A stretch of 64,000 nt of DNA from Pseudidiomarina sp. CB1 (GTDB taxonomy: Bacteria > Pseudomonadota > Gammaproteobacteria > Enterobacterales > Alteromonadaceae). Below are positions 36,121 to 45,748 of this stretch, one piece after another (within the stretch, counting starts at the first letter, position 1; the number at the start of each line of letters is the position of its first letter). The notes below the pieces were generated by a model. It saw only the letters and a list, made by a program, of their open reading frames with translations. It was not told where the DNA came from and did not search any database. The translations under genes and the position numbers were made by a program. Location of the stretch: contig NZ_JANTPU010000001.1 in the NCBI RefSeq assembly GCF_024752025.1, positions 434,001 to 498,000 on the forward strand, in the 5' to 3' direction.

Positions 36121-36831
36121 ATGACCGCTCAGCCGTTTATTTTCGTGGCGCTAGATTATCCAACAGCTGATGATGCATGGCCGCTCGTGAACCAACTTAA
36201 CCCTGAAGAATGTGGCCTTAAAGTAGGCAAAGAACTCTTTACTGTTGCAGGACCTGACTTCGTTCGTGAGCTTGTTGGGCGCGGTTTTAAAGTGTTTTTA
36301 GACCTCAAATTTCACGATATCCCCAACACTGTTGCGAAGGCAGTACAAGCGGCTGCCGAACTCGGTGTTTATATGGTAAATGTCCATGCATCTGGCGGCG
36401 AGCGCATGCTTGAAGCGGCGCGAGAAGCGCTGGCGAAGGTAACGCAGCCACCGTTGTTGATTGCAGTCACCGTGTTAACAAGTATGACAGAAGACGACTT
36501 AAAGAGCGTTGGCGTAACCGCAACCGTTGCGGACCATGTTAAGCGTTTAGCTTTGCTCGCGAAAGCAAATGGTCTTGATGGCGTTGTTTGTTCTGCGCAG
36601 GAAGCTGCAATGCTGCAAGCAACGTGTGGACATGATTTTGTGCTCGTAACACCGGGGATTCGGCCAAAGGGCAGTGAGCAGGGGGATCAACGGCGGGTGA
36701 TGACACCGACGGAAGCCGCGGCTCAAGGTATTCAGTATTTGGTGATTGGCAGACCTATCACCCAAGCTACGGATCCGGCAATGGCACTCAAACAAATACT
36801 GACTTCTCTGACAGCGGAATCCGCTCGCTAG
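36121..36831 (+). CDS. pyrF: Orotidine 5'-phosphate decarboxylase
   Basis: The product has 236 residues. Motifs are [21 protein letters not shown], the catalytic [13 protein letters not shown] (Asp-Lys-Asp network), TPGIRP and the phosphate-binding VIGRPIT. It makes UMP from OMP, the last step of pyrimidine synthesis. It abuts lapB with no gap and so relies on lapB translation or the GGAGAT just before its start. Confidence 0.97.
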   Translation: MTAQPFIFVALDYPTADDAWPLVNQLNPEECGLKVGKELFTVAGPDFVRELVGRGFKVFLDLKFHDIPNTVAKAVQAAAELGVYMVNVHASGGERMLEAAREALAKVTQPPLLIAVTVLTSMTEDDLKSVGVTATVADHVKRLALLAKANGLDGVVCSAQEAAMLQATCGHDFVLVTPGIRPKGSEQGDQRRVMTPTEAAAQGIQYLVIGRPITQATDPAMALKQILTSLTAESAR

Positions 36832-36854
36832 ATTCGCATCTGAATAGGCGCTCC

Positions 36855-36916
36855 ACTAAGCTTCTGGTACTGCGTTGTGCAGTTAGTTTTATGCAATCAT
36901 TTACCAGGAGCTTAGT
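36855..36916 (+). promoter_or_regulatory. Long hairpin sequestering the comEA-like Shine-Dalgarno
   Basis: ACTAAGCTTCTGGTA (36855-36869) pairs over 15 positions with TACCAGGAGCTTAGT (36902-36916), with one G.U pair. The right arm contains the CAGGAG ribosome-binding site and ends one base before the ATG at 36918. The 32-nt loop holds a small inner stem ACTGC/GCAGT that shares its first base with the main stem. Confidence 0.6.
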
Positions 36917-36917
36917 T

Positions 36918-37250
36918 ATGTTACGGAAAACGTTTTTTACCGCATTTTTTACCGCTATAGTGCTTGTTGCCGTAAGCGCAACAAGTGCCGCGGCGACGCC
37001 TTTACTTACCACCGTAAAACCTACCCAACCGATGCAAGCTGTGCAACAACAGCTAGTTAAGGTCAATATTAATATTGCCTCAGCAGCGGAGCTGGCAATG
37101 TCGTTAACTGGCGTTGGTCAGCGCCGTGCGGAAGCGATTATAGCCCTAAGAGAACAGCTTGGCGGGTTTACCGATGCAAACCAGCTCATGCAGGTGAAGG
37201 GGATCGGCCCACGCTTGATCGAACTTAATAAAGAGCGGATCGAGCTTTAG
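36918..37250 (+). CDS. ComEA-like helix-hairpin-helix protein
   Basis: The product has 110 residues. A signal peptide (FFTAIVLVAVSATSAAA) is followed by a short linker and a single HhH domain: VNINIASAAELAMSLTGVG, RAEAIIALREQLGGF, MQVKGIGPRLIELNKERIEL. It matches the small periplasmic ComEA/YbaV proteins of Gram-negatives, which bind incoming double-stranded DNA during transformation; binding DNA for another purpose is possible. The start at 36918 is preceded by CAGGAG, which lies in a long hairpin. The 3' end overlaps the convergent rhombosortase gene by four bases. Confidence 0.85.
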   Translation: MLRKTFFTAFFTAIVLVAVSATSAAATPLLTTVKPTQPMQAVQQQLVKVNINIASAAELAMSLTGVGQRRAEAIIALREQLGGFTDANQLMQVKGIGPRLIELNKERIEL

Positions 37251-37855
37251 TCACTGCCCAGTCGGGCAAGTTTAGCAAGACGTCGGTTGTGTAGCCACCA
37301 GGCAAGGATGCCCAAAAGGATACCAAGGCCATGTAGCAGCCAAATTTGCTGAACTTGCCCAGCTGCCAAAAAACTTTGCCAAAAGCCAATGAATTCGGCG
37401 AACCATTTTGTGACCAAGATAACTAATGCTGCGAACATAAGTTTGCGCTGGTTGCTCGATTGTGACGCGTGTAACTCGAGTAACAAGCCGATGGTAAGTA
37501 GGCCATGATTAACAATAGATAACCCGACGAAATGATCCTCAAAACCAGTGATGGTTAGCGTTAGAGAACTGCCAATAGCTATAATAATCAGTGCATTAAG
37601 GAATGTGCGAACAGTAAAGTAGCGTGCAAATAGTACTGTAATAAAGAAGAATGCTAAGGCATTGAGCAACCAATGTAATTCAGTAAGATGTAAAAAGTGT
37701 GCGGTTAGTAAACGCCAAGGTTCCTGCCAGACTCGCTGCGCAGCAAAATCGAATTCTGCGAGTAACGACGGGTATTCAAATTGAAAGTAGTACGCCCAAG
37801 CCGATGTGACCACAAGCAGTAGGCTACAAATAATTACTTGAATGCGATCAGACAT
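37247..37855 (-). CDS. Rhombosortase family intramembrane serine protease
   Basis: The product has 202 residues and about six hydrophobic segments. It carries HFLHLTELHWLLNALAFF, the rhomboid-like His/Asn element, and VGLSIVNHGLL, the GxSxxxHG form of the active-site serine helix characteristic of rhombosortases, and a C-terminal LLHGLGILLG with the candidate catalytic His. Rhombosortase cleaves proteins carrying a C-terminal GlyGly-CTERM signal at the inner membrane. I see no protein with such a tail in this window. I set the start at 37855 (MSDRIQVIICS), because the longer frame would run over the ggt promoter and start. Confidence 0.75.
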   Translation of the reverse strand: MSDRIQVIICSLLLVVTSAWAYYFQFEYPSLLAEFDFAAQRVWQEPWRLLTAHFLHLTELHWLLNALAFFFITVLFARYFTVRTFLNALIIIAIGSSLTLTITGFEDHFVGLSIVNHGLLTIGLLLELHASQSSNQRKLMFAALVILVTKWFAEFIGFWQSFLAAGQVQQIWLLHGLGILLGILAWWLHNRRLAKLARLGSD

Positions 37856-37879
37856 AGGTCGTAGTTGTACCTTTCGACA

Positions 37880-37908
37880 TTGTGATAAGAGTTTAAGCCC
37901 TTTATGAT
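37880..37908 (+). promoter_or_regulatory. Candidate ggt promoter
   Basis: TTGTGA (four of six) and TATGAT (five of six) have an ideal 17-base spacer, 50 bases upstream of the ggt ATG. Confidence 0.5.
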
Positions 37909-37958
37909 AGAAGCGTGCTTTCCCCCTGTAAACTGTTATCAACCGCAAAGGAAGGATT

Positions 37959-39728
37959 ATGAAACCTAAGATGTTAGCGGTCTTGCTGTTCACCTCAGCA
38001 TTTGCGCTTAGTGCTTGTAATGATCTAAGTCAGGAACAAGCCCAGCGTGATAAGCGTGAACCCGAAGCCGCAACAGGTGTTATCGCAAAAGAAGCGGTAT
38101 TGAGTACTGACTTTATGGTTGCCGCAGCGACGCCGCAAGCTGCCGCCGCCGGGCGTGAAATATTGGCTCAAGGCGGGAGCGCAATTGATGCTGCGATTGC
38201 GGTTCAAGCAATGCTAACGCTAACGGAGCCGCAGTCGTCAGGTATCGGCGGTGGCGCATTTATCCTGTATTGGGATAATCAAACGAAGCAACTCTATACC
38301 ATTGATGCTAGGGAAAAAGCCCCAGCTAGTGCAGGTCCAGACTTATTCTTGAATGCGCAGGGTGAACCCCCTGAAGATTTTTGGAATGCGGTGATTGGCG
38401 GGCGCTCAGTAGGTACTCCAGGTGTGTTGAAGGGGCTCGAATTAGCGCATCAACGCTGGGGGAAGACCGCGTGGTCGAGTCTTTTCAGTAGTACGATTAA
38501 AGCCGCGGAAGAGGGCTTTACGGTTTCACCACGTCTTGAGCGTTTGTTGGCAATGGAACTGAATCCGGGCTTACCAAAGATGGCTTCAGCGGCCGCGTAT
38601 TTTTATCCTGACGGTGAGCCCTTACGTGCCGGAACCGTAAAACAGAATCCGGAACTTGCGTGGGCTTTGCAATTAGTTGCTGAACAAGGTACCGATGCGT
38701 TCTATCGCGGGCCAATTGCGGAAAAAATTGTTGCGGCAGTCAACTCGAGTGAAGTATCACCAGGGTTGCTAACCTTAACGGACTTGGCAAATTACGAAGC
38801 GATTGTGCGTGAGCCAGTTTGCAATGGTTACCGCGTCTATACGGTCTGCGGGATGGGTCCACCAAGTTCCGGTGGTTTAACAGTCCTGCAAATCTTGGGG
38901 ATTTTAGAAAACTTTCCAGTGGCAAACTGGCAACCCGATAGCGTAGATTTTGCACATCATTTTACCCAAGCGTCACGTTTAGCATTTGCCGATCGCAACC
39001 GCTATATTGCCGATAGTGACTTTGTTGAAGTACCCAAGAGTCACATGCTACAAAAAAGCTATCTTGCTGAACGAGCACGGCGAATTGGTAACCGAGATTT
39101 GCGTAAAGCCGTACCGGGAGAATTTAAAGCGTTAGCGTTAGCTGACGATATGTCACCGGAATTTCCCAACACAAGTCACATTTCGATTGTCGATAAGCAA
39201 GGTAACGCGGTATCAATGACAACGAGTATTGAAATGGGATTTGGCTCGGCAGTCATGGCTAGTGGTTTCTTGTTAAACAACCAATTGACTGACTTCTCGC
39301 TGCGCCCCAGCGTTAACGGTCAATTGATTGCGAATCGAGTGCAGGGGAGTAAACGTCCTCGTAGCTCGATGTCACCGACAATGGTATTCGATGCAGAGGG
39401 TGATGATCTTATCCATGTCGTAGGCTCACCAGGTGGTGCGCGAATTATTAATTATGTCGCACAAACCTTAGTTGGTTTACTTGATTGGCAGCTTGATATG
39501 CAAGCGGCAATAGACTTGCCACATGTTACCAATCTTAATAATTATACGGCGTTAGAGAAAGGCACACCGATGGCCGATTTGCAACGAAAGCTAAACAGCA
39601 AAGGGCATGAGGCGCGCGTTACCGACCTCAATAGTGGCCTCCACGGCATCACTATTTTACCGAACGGACGCCTGCTTGGTGGTGCCGACCCACGCCGTGA
39701 AGGTGTTGCTTTGGGTGCCAAAGATTAA
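37959..39728 (+). CDS. ggt: Gamma-glutamyltransferase lipoprotein
   Basis: The product has 589 residues. The leader ends in the lipobox LSAC (Cys20), so the enzyme is predicted to be lipid-anchored rather than free in the periplasm as in E. coli. The Ntn-hydrolase core is complete: [40 protein letters not shown], and the autocleavage site before Thr405 in [18 protein letters not shown], then [12 protein letters not shown] and [12 protein letters not shown]. It transfers or hydrolyses gamma-glutamyl groups of glutathione. AAGGAAGGA precedes the start. It overlaps the convergent msrAB gene by four bases. Confidence 0.94.
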   Translation: MKPKMLAVLLFTSAFALSACNDLSQEQAQRDKREPEAATGVIAKEAVLSTDFMVAAATPQAAAAGREILAQGGSAIDAAIAVQAMLTLTEPQSSGIGGGAFILYWDNQTKQLYTIDAREKAPASAGPDLFLNAQGEPPEDFWNAVIGGRSVGTPGVLKGLELAHQRWGKTAWSSLFSSTIKAAEEGFTVSPRLERLLAMELNPGLPKMASAAAYFYPDGEPLRAGTVKQNPELAWALQLVAEQGTDAFYRGPIAEKIVAAVNSSEVSPGLLTLTDLANYEAIVREPVCNGYRVYTVCGMGPPSSGGLTVLQILGILENFPVANWQPDSVDFAHHFTQASRLAFADRNRYIADSDFVEVPKSHMLQKSYLAERARRIGNRDLRKAVPGEFKALALADDMSPEFPNTSHISIVDKQGNAVSMTTSIEMGFGSAVMASGFLLNNQLTDFSLRPSVNGQLIANRVQGSKRPRSSMSPTMVFDAEGDDLIHVVGSPGGARIINYVAQTLVGLLDWQLDMQAAIDLPHVTNLNNYTALEKGTPMADLQRKLNSKGHEARVTDLNSGLHGITILPNGRLLGGADPRREGVALGAKD

Positions 39729-40846
39729 TCACGTTTTACGTCTGGAATATAATCCGCATAGCCCTCAGTGGCCATGTCTTCAAGTGGGATGAAGCGCATG
39801 GCTGCTGAGTTCATACAGTAACGTAAGCCCGTAGGAGCGGGGCCATCCTCGAACACGTGCCCTAAATGGGAGTCAGCGTAACGACTGCGTACTTCGATGC
39901 GCGTCATAAACCACGAACGATCTTTTTTGGTGACGATAAAATCTTCATCGATGGGCTTGGTAAAACTTGGCCATCCGGTGCCTGATTCGAATTTGTCAGC
40001 TGATGAGAACAACGGTTCACCACTCACAATATCCACGTAGATCCCGTCACGCTGCTCATCCCAATAAGTGTTATCGAAGGCTCGTTCGGTCTTACCTTGT
40101 TGCGAAACTGCAAATTGTAATGGCGTGAGTTGCTCTTTCAAGGTGGCGTCGTTAGGTTTTGAAAAGTTATCAAAATTCATGCTAGACCTCTTTTTAGACG
40201 GCGCTTCAGGTTCGTTTTTAAAGCTTGTGTAGTCGATCTCGTAAGCCTCACCCCAAACTTTCTCGGTGAACTGAAAGCGCCCCGAGTTATTCGTATAAAC
40301 CCAGTACCGAACAGGGTTTTTACGATAATAATCTTGATGATAGGCTTCCGCTTCATAAAAGGTTTTCAACGGCTCGATAGGGATAACGACGGGGTCTTCG
40401 TAGAGACGCATTGCCTCAAGCTGCAAACGTTCGCGTCGAGCAATTCGTTGCTGTTGCTCATTATGATAAAAAATAGCAGGGCGATATTGCTTGCCGCGGT
40501 CGACAAATTGACCCTCCAAGTCTGTTGGGTCCATCATTCGCCAGAACGCTTGGATGAGGCCAGTATAGGAGACCACCGCTGGGTCATAAAAGACTTGTAC
40601 GGCTTCGGTGTGGCCAGTTTGACCGCTAGCTACCTGTTCATATGTCGGCGCAACTTCTTCGCCGCCAGCGTAACCAGAGACAGCTTCGCGTACGCCAGGC
40701 ACTTCTTCGAAAGCTTTTTCAACACACCAAAAACAGCCGCCGGCAAAAGTTGCGACGCGCTCTTCAGCGACTACGGGTGGAGACACAAGAAACAAGGCTA
40801 AACTAGTAAGCCCCAGAAACACCGCACTAAAAGATTTGCTTCCCAT
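39725..40846 (-). CDS. msrAB: Bifunctional peptide methionine sulfoxide reductase MsrA/MsrB, exported
   Basis: The product has 373 residues. A signal peptide ([18 protein letters not shown]) leads to the MsrA domain with [17 protein letters not shown] (about residues 34-200), a linker, and the MsrB domain from about 225 with [22 protein letters not shown] and the catalytic [13 protein letters not shown]. Together they reduce S- and R-methionine sulfoxide in oxidised envelope proteins. The two CxxC zinc ligands found in many MsrB proteins are absent, which is common in fused forms. It converges on ggt; the DUF1499 gene lies upstream on the same strand. Confidence 0.95.
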   Translation of the reverse strand: MGSKSFSAVFLGLTSLALFLVSPPVVAEERVATFAGGCFWCVEKAFEEVPGVREAVSGYAGGEEVAPTYEQVASGQTGHTEAVQVFYDPAVVSYTGLIQAFWRMMDPTDLEGQFVDRGKQYRPAIFYHNEQQQRIARRERLQLEAMRLYEDPVVIPIEPLKTFYEAEAYHQDYYRKNPVRYWVYTNNSGRFQFTEKVWGEAYEIDYTSFKNEPEAPSKKRSSMNFDNFSKPNDATLKEQLTPLQFAVSQQGKTERAFDNTYWDEQRDGIYVDIVSGEPLFSSADKFESGTGWPSFTKPIDEDFIVTKKDRSWFMTRIEVRSRYADSHLGHVFEDGPAPTGLRYCMNSAAMRFIPLEDMATEGYADYIPDVKRD

Positions 40847-40869
40847 ACTACCTCCACCCAGGAATTCTG

Positions 40870-41601
40870 TTAATTTGCCGCGAGCTGACTCCTTAGCTCT
40901 CGCATAAATGTAGCGATGCGATCAGCATTTTTACCGACGTCACTGCGACCGACTCTTGATTTACTACGTACATCAACGCGAACTTGATCAGCTTGTCTTT
41001 CGAGACGGATGACGACGTCATCTTTGAAGCCAAACCAAAAAGTTGTGTCTGTCGCTTCAATGCGGCCTTCGGCAAGGTCACTGGCGACCAGTTGCCAGCC
41101 AAGGTCGTTGACAACGGTTAAAGCGGCTTGAAAGGTACGGTCGTAGTCATTTTCAAGCGTTAAAGGTTGTATATTCGGGTAAGCTTGGCGCTGTTGATCT
41201 GCGGTTTCTTCGCCTGCGTAGTCAACCGGGTTAGGCGCCTCGGCGCGCAACGGCGCAATCGCAACAAACACTGGTGGATTCTCCAAATCGGTTGAGATAT
41301 CGTGAATTGGAGGTACTGAACGTGCAGTCTGCAATTGCTGGTAAGGTAAGTAAAAACTTATAAAACCGATAATCGCGGCAACGGTGAGACCAGCTAACGG
41401 AAGGCCTCGTGGTCGCTGCCAGATAAGATAGATGATAATGAGTACTGTTGCGGCGACACCAATATAGGCCGCCCAGCGTAATAAAGTGAAGGCGACTCCT
41501 AACTCGACCCATTGCAAACGGTACAGTGGCCCAGAAATCAACAATAAAAAGCCGGATAGAACGCCGACGATAACTAACAGTGAACCTAGTTTACGAATCA
41601 T
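40870..41601 (-). CDS. DUF1499 domain membrane protein
   Basis: The product has 243 residues. Three hydrophobic segments in the first 90 residues anchor a soluble C-terminal domain (about 95-243) with features of DUF1499: [69 protein letters not shown]. The domain's function is unknown. The ATG at 41601 has TGGAG seven bases upstream and was preferred to a codon 13 residues earlier. It lies 23 bases upstream of msrAB on the same strand and may be co-transcribed. Confidence 0.86.
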   Translation of the reverse strand: MIRKLGSLLVIVGVLSGFLLLISGPLYRLQWVELGVAFTLLRWAAYIGVAATVLIIIYLIWQRPRGLPLAGLTVAAIIGFISFYLPYQQLQTARSVPPIHDISTDLENPPVFVAIAPLRAEAPNPVDYAGEETADQQRQAYPNIQPLTLENDYDRTFQAALTVVNDLGWQLVASDLAEGRIEATDTTFWFGFKDDVVIRLERQADQVRVDVRSKSRVGRSDVGKNADRIATFMRELRSQLAAN

Positions 41602-41680
41602 AACATGCTCCAGTAATGATAATTTTAGGCTTACGCTCAAGACTATACTCTAGATCAGAAGCAAAGGAAGACCTAATCAG

Positions 41681-42838
41681 GTGAATCGAAGAAAGCCATT
41701 CGTGGCACTATTATGCGCCGTTTTTGCTGCACTAATGAACCTCAATGCGTCGGCGCAGGAATCGGTGACGCCTGCAGCACAGGATGAGGTTCAGCCGACC
41801 ACCGTGCGTTTCTATGCATGGGCCGGTTCAGCCGAAGTTAACGCTTATATTCAGTGGGCGAGCCGAGAGTTGGCAGAATCTAACAGGATCAATTTACACC
41901 ATGTCAAAGTAGCTGATATTAGCGAGGCCGTGGCCTTAGTCTTGGCAAATTCGGCAGGGGAGTCAGATGCTGTTGATTTACTCTGGATTAATGGCGAGAA
42001 TTTTGCAGCACTCAAAAATGCGAACCGTTTAGTCGGCGGACTCGAAGCCAAGGTCCCTAATAGCCGACTGATTCGCAGTGATTTAGATTGGCACGTTGAT
42101 TTTGGTACTGCGGTCGAAGGCTTCGAACTCCCTTGGGGAATAGCGCAGTTGCAATTGATTATGCACACAAAGCACGTAGCGCCCGAGCAAACCGTCGTTA
42201 CACCACAGGCGTTACTTGAGTTGGCGAAAGGCTCCCCGGGGCGCTTCAGCTACCCGAAGCCGCCGTCATTTCATGGTACCAGTTGGTTGAAAGCTCTAGC
42301 GTTTCAACTTACTGATAACCCCGCAATCCTCACTCAACCCGCTGAACCGGCAATTATTGATGAAGTGCTTAGGCCATTGTGGGACTATCTTGACCGCTTA
42401 CATCCTTATTTGTGGCATCAAGGTACGGAATTTCCGATCTCAGCAGGTCGTCAGCGGCAACTTTTTAATCAAGGTGTAGTAGATAATACTGTCACCTTTA
42501 ACCCCAACGAGGTTCGGGCACTGCAATTACAGCGCAAGCTTGCTCCGGATGCGCGAAGCCTGAGTATTGGCGCACGTGCATTAACCAATTTTCATTATCT
42601 TGCGGTCCCTCGTGCGAGTCGACGTCAACACGGTGCGCTTGAGGTTATCAATTTCCTGCTGAGTCCTCGCGCTCAAGCGCGTAAAGCGGATCCTCAAGGG
42701 TGGGCGGATCCGAGCGTTATTCGTTTACCGCAACGCGACTTAGAGTCCCCTGATCCTTTGGTAGCAAGCCACCCAGAACCGCATGTTTCTTGGAACGCAG
42801 TTTTGGAGCAGCAATGGCTAGCGAGGTATCAACGGTGA
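41681..42838 (+). CDS. ynjB: ABC transporter substrate-binding protein, YnjB type
   Basis: The product has 385 residues, close to E. coli YnjB. A signal peptide (ALLCAVFAALMNLNASA) precedes a solute-binding fold: TVRFYAWAGSAEVNAYIQW, LLWINGENFAALK, LPWGIAQLQLIMH, RFSYPKPPSFHGTSWLKALA. The YnjBCD transporter has no proven substrate; the binding protein resembles the thiamine/iron/polyamine type. The GTG start at 41681 follows AAGGAAG at some distance. The 3' end overlaps ynjC by 25 bases. Confidence 0.88.
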   Translation: MNRRKPFVALLCAVFAALMNLNASAQESVTPAAQDEVQPTTVRFYAWAGSAEVNAYIQWASRELAESNRINLHHVKVADISEAVALVLANSAGESDAVDLLWINGENFAALKNANRLVGGLEAKVPNSRLIRSDLDWHVDFGTAVEGFELPWGIAQLQLIMHTKHVAPEQTVVTPQALLELAKGSPGRFSYPKPPSFHGTSWLKALAFQLTDNPAILTQPAEPAIIDEVLRPLWDYLDRLHPYLWHQGTEFPISAGRQRQLFNQGVVDNTVTFNPNEVRALQLQRKLAPDARSLSIGARALTNFHYLAVPRASRRQHGALEVINFLLSPRAQARKADPQGWADPSVIRLPQRDLESPDPLVASHPEPHVSWNAVLEQQWLARYQR

Positions 42839-44451
42839 GATTTAGCGGCTATGGCGTGGCGATATTGGTGGGACTGTTTCTGTTTCTTCCTTGGGTGGTA
42901 GGACTGAGCGGCATAAATGGGCTAGTTCCGTGGTTGACTGCTGAGGTTTGGGATTATCCGGGATTGTCTAGCGTGATAGGACAAAGTCTCACGGTTGGTT
43001 TCACCGCTACAACGGTAAGCACACTGCTAGCAAGTTTGATTATTTATGCTGAACAACGTCGGCCAAGTCGTTTATGGGCGTTAACCTTTACCGCTCCTCA
43101 CCTTGCTTTTGCAGTTGCATTCTTATGGCTATTTACGCCCTTTGGTTGGATTGATCGCTTGTTACCGGGTTCTTGGTCATGGTTCGAACATCAGTCTTTG
43201 CCAACGTTGACCTTGTTGCTCATTAGTAAAGAAACACCATTTTTAGTCGTTTTAGGTCGGCAACAGCTACTGCAACTACCTTTTGAAAACTGGCTTTTAC
43301 AGGCCCGTAGTCTTGGCGCTTCAAGCTGGCATAGTTGGTGGTTTGTGGTACTTCCTGCGTGGTTAAAGTCAATGCGCTTACTGATTATTGCGGTCGCAGT
43401 TTATAGCGTCGGTGTAGTGGATATTGCAAGCGTTGCCGGACCGATGAACCCGCCGCTGCTTGGTCCGCTACTGGTGAGTTGGCAGCAGCAGTTTGACGCG
43501 ACAACCGTCAATCTAGCGGCCCAAGGGTTTTGGCTACTCATCGCATTAACTGTGGTCATGGTTGCGTGGGTGTATGTGCAAGAAACGCTCGTGCGAAAGG
43601 TATGTGGCCGTCAGTTACGTCGCCACCGTTCTCTACAAACACGCCGCAGAGCACAAGCCATACTCGGTGGTGTAGGTGTATTGCGGTGGCTAATGTTTAT
43701 CGTGAGTATGGCAAGCGGCCTAACACTTTTTGCAATGAGCTTTGCTGAAGGTTGGTTTTACCCAGCTTTACTGCCGTCGGAGTGGTCCTTGCAAGGGGGG
43801 ATTGCCGCGGTTGTAGGTTTAGCCCCGCAGCTGTTCGAAACTTTAGGTATCGCTTTGTTAACGGCAACCTTGGTTACCTTGGTACTGGTATGGATAAGGG
43901 AATGGCAGCGTGCGCAGAGCCGCGAAATTCCGGACCTCGTTTTCATTGCCGCACTCTTATTACCGCAAACGGCTTTAGTGCTCGCTTGGTTGCACGCTGA
44001 TAGTGTGAGCTATGTAATTCGCAGCGAAACAGGTGCGTGGTGGGTGACCGTATACGCTCACTGTTGGTTTTCTTTTGCCTTTGCTTACCTAAGCTACGCA
44101 CCGGCTGAGCGAGCCGAAACCCAAGATCATCTCACGGTTGGCCGCAGCTTAGGTTTTAGTTACTGGCGCAGTTGGTGGTATTTCAAACGCCCGCAACTCA
44201 ATGGTGCGTTAGCGTATGCATTCCTCGTTAGCTTCTTGGTGAGTATTGCTCAGTATGTACCGACACTGTTAATGGGGCAGGGGTACGTGAGTACCTTGAC
44301 GACCGAATTGGTAGTGCTCAGCTCTGGTGCTGAATGGCAAGCTCCGGCAGTGGCTGCCATGTTGCTTTGGCTGTTAGCTTTACTAGCTATCATCGTTTTA
44401 GGTAGCAGCATTAGACGGCTTCACTTTTCGCGCGACAAAAAGAGCAGGTGA
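42814..44451 (+). CDS. ynjC: ABC transporter permease, YnjC type
   Basis: The product has 545 residues and is a fused double permease with about 12 transmembrane helices, with two EAA-type loops (ARSLGASSWHSWWFVVLPAW and GRSLGFSYWRSWWYFKRPQL) that contact the ATPase. The ATG at 42814 lies inside ynjB, six bases after GGAG; an upstream in-frame TTG was rejected. The order ynjB-ynjC-ynjD is that of E. coli. Confidence 0.92.
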   Translation: MASEVSTVRFSGYGVAILVGLFLFLPWVVGLSGINGLVPWLTAEVWDYPGLSSVIGQSLTVGFTATTVSTLLASLIIYAEQRRPSRLWALTFTAPHLAFAVAFLWLFTPFGWIDRLLPGSWSWFEHQSLPTLTLLLISKETPFLVVLGRQQLLQLPFENWLLQARSLGASSWHSWWFVVLPAWLKSMRLLIIAVAVYSVGVVDIASVAGPMNPPLLGPLLVSWQQQFDATTVNLAAQGFWLLIALTVVMVAWVYVQETLVRKVCGRQLRRHRSLQTRRRAQAILGGVGVLRWLMFIVSMASGLTLFAMSFAEGWFYPALLPSEWSLQGGIAAVVGLAPQLFETLGIALLTATLVTLVLVWIREWQRAQSREIPDLVFIAALLLPQTALVLAWLHADSVSYVIRSETGAWWVTVYAHCWFSFAFAYLSYAPAERAETQDHLTVGRSLGFSYWRSWWYFKRPQLNGALAYAFLVSFLVSIAQYVPTLLMGQGYVSTLTTELVVLSSGAEWQAPAVAAMLLWLLALLAIIVLGSSIRRLHFSRDKKSR

Positions 44452-44453
44452 AC

Positions 44454-45134
44454 ATGAATCAAGCTTCATCGACGAAAACTCGGGTTCTCATTAGTAGTTG
44501 TGTTTTGCGCTGGCAACAGGGACAGTTCATTCGCCTTCCTGAAATTAGCCTTGAACAAGGTGAAACGCTGGGCGTTATGGGGCCCAGTGGCTGTGGTAAA
44601 TCAACTTGGTTGCGCTGGCTCCTTGGCGTACCACAACCCTATGTAACAATTTCAGGCACAATTACAATTGCTGGAAAAGTATTGAATTCATTGCCGATAG
44701 AGCAACGGAGCATTGGCCTTGTCATGCAAGAACAGGCGTTGTTTCCGCACTATTCTGTGGCAGAAAACTTAGCCTTTGCCCTGGCTCAGCAAAAAATGTC
44801 GTTGCGGGCGCAAAAAGCACTGATCAAGGAGCAATTGAACAGAATTGGCTTAACGAATTATGAAAGTCGTAAGCCTTATCAGCTCAGTGGCGGAGAAAGA
44901 GCGCGCATTGCGTTACTTCGAGCTGCGCTAGCCAAACCGCAATTAATTTTATTAGATGAGCCCTTTAATGGCTTAGACCAAGCTCGTCGCCAACAGGTAT
45001 GTGAATGGACCTACGACTTTTTGCGAAGCCAAGGTATAGCCGCGATCATTGTTAGTCATGAGCAAAACGACCTCGTTGATGCTCAACAGCAGCTTATGTG
45101 GCCACAGTCACAAGTAGATGAGGAGTTGGTATGA
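44454..45134 (+). CDS. ynjD: ABC transporter ATP-binding protein, YnjD type
   Basis: The product has 226 residues with Walker A GPSGCGKSTWLRWLLG, Q-loop VMQEQALFPHYSVAENL, signature YQLSGGERARIALLRAALA, Walker B LILLDEPFNGLD and the switch His in VSHE. It energises uptake through the YnjC permease. The ATG at 44454 was preferred; a GTG at 44448 overlaps the ynjC stop. The stop overlaps the ynjF start as ATGA. Confidence 0.92.
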   Translation: MNQASSTKTRVLISSCVLRWQQGQFIRLPEISLEQGETLGVMGPSGCGKSTWLRWLLGVPQPYVTISGTITIAGKVLNSLPIEQRSIGLVMQEQALFPHYSVAENLAFALAQQKMSLRAQKALIKEQLNRIGLTNYESRKPYQLSGGERARIALLRAALAKPQLILLDEPFNGLDQARRQQVCEWTYDFLRSQGIAAIIVSHEQNDLVDAQQQLMWPQSQVDEELV

Positions 45135-45748
45135 TTGACGCTGTACTTTATCGCCACTTGCAGCCGATCTTGAATAAAGCTGCCAAGCCCCTAGTTAAAA
45201 TGGGATTCAATGCCGATCAAATGACGCTCTTTGGGTTTGTTATTGGATTGGGAGCTTTGCCAGCATTGGCCTACGCATATTATGAGCTGGCTTTACTCTG
45301 TATCCTGTTGAATCGCTTAAGCGACGGTCTTGATGGTGCGATGGCGCGCTTAACACGACGTACAGATGCGGGAGGTTACCTCGATAGTGTTTGTGATTTT
45401 ATTTTTTATATGGCAATTCCGTTGGGCTTTTTGCTCGCTGCGCCGAGTGTTAATGGTGTGGCCGCGGGGTTTTTAATGCTGAGCTTTATGGGGACCGGAT
45501 CCACGTTTCTGGCCTTCGCTGTGCTCGCAGGAAAGCATGGCATTGATAATCCAAATTACCCGAATAAATCGCTTCATTACATGGGTGGGTTAACAGAAGG
45601 GTTTGAAACCATTGTGGCTTTTTGTGTGTTTTGTTTATGGCCTAGCCAGTTTGTTTATACCGCCAGCATCTTTGCCGCTTTGTGTGGTTTTACTGCTTTG
45701 ACGCGTTGTTATCTTGGCTATCAGACGTTGCGGCGGATCGACGCTTAG
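45131..45748 (+). CDS. ynjF: CDP-alcohol phosphatidyltransferase family protein, YnjF type
   Basis: The product has 205 residues with about six transmembrane helices. The family motif DGxxAR(x)8GxxxDxxxD is complete in DGAMARLTRRTDAGGYLDSVCD-like sequence (from residue 67 on), so the catalytic site is intact. Such enzymes transfer a phosphatidyl or similar group from a CDP-alcohol to another alcohol in the membrane. The E. coli homologue YnjF also belongs to the ynj operon, and here the gene is coupled by an ATGA overlap to the transporter ATPase gene. That suggests the imported compound could be the acceptor alcohol, which is inference. Its last 59 bases overlap the convergent hydroxylase gene. 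Confidence 0.9.
   Translation: MIDAVLYRHLQPILNKAAKPLVKMGFNADQMTLFGFVIGLGALPALAYAYYELALLCILLNRLSDGLDGAMARLTRRTDAGGYLDSVCDFIFYMAIPLGFLLAAPSVNGVAAGFLMLSFMGTGSTFLAFAVLAGKHGIDNPNYPNKSLHYMGGLTEGFETIVAFCVFCLWPSQFVYTASIFAALCGFTALTRCYLGYQTLRRIDA

Noticed and set aside
39725-40846. Two separate msrA and msrB genes
   Set aside because: The frame is continuous through the linker with no stop or start signal that would separate the domains.
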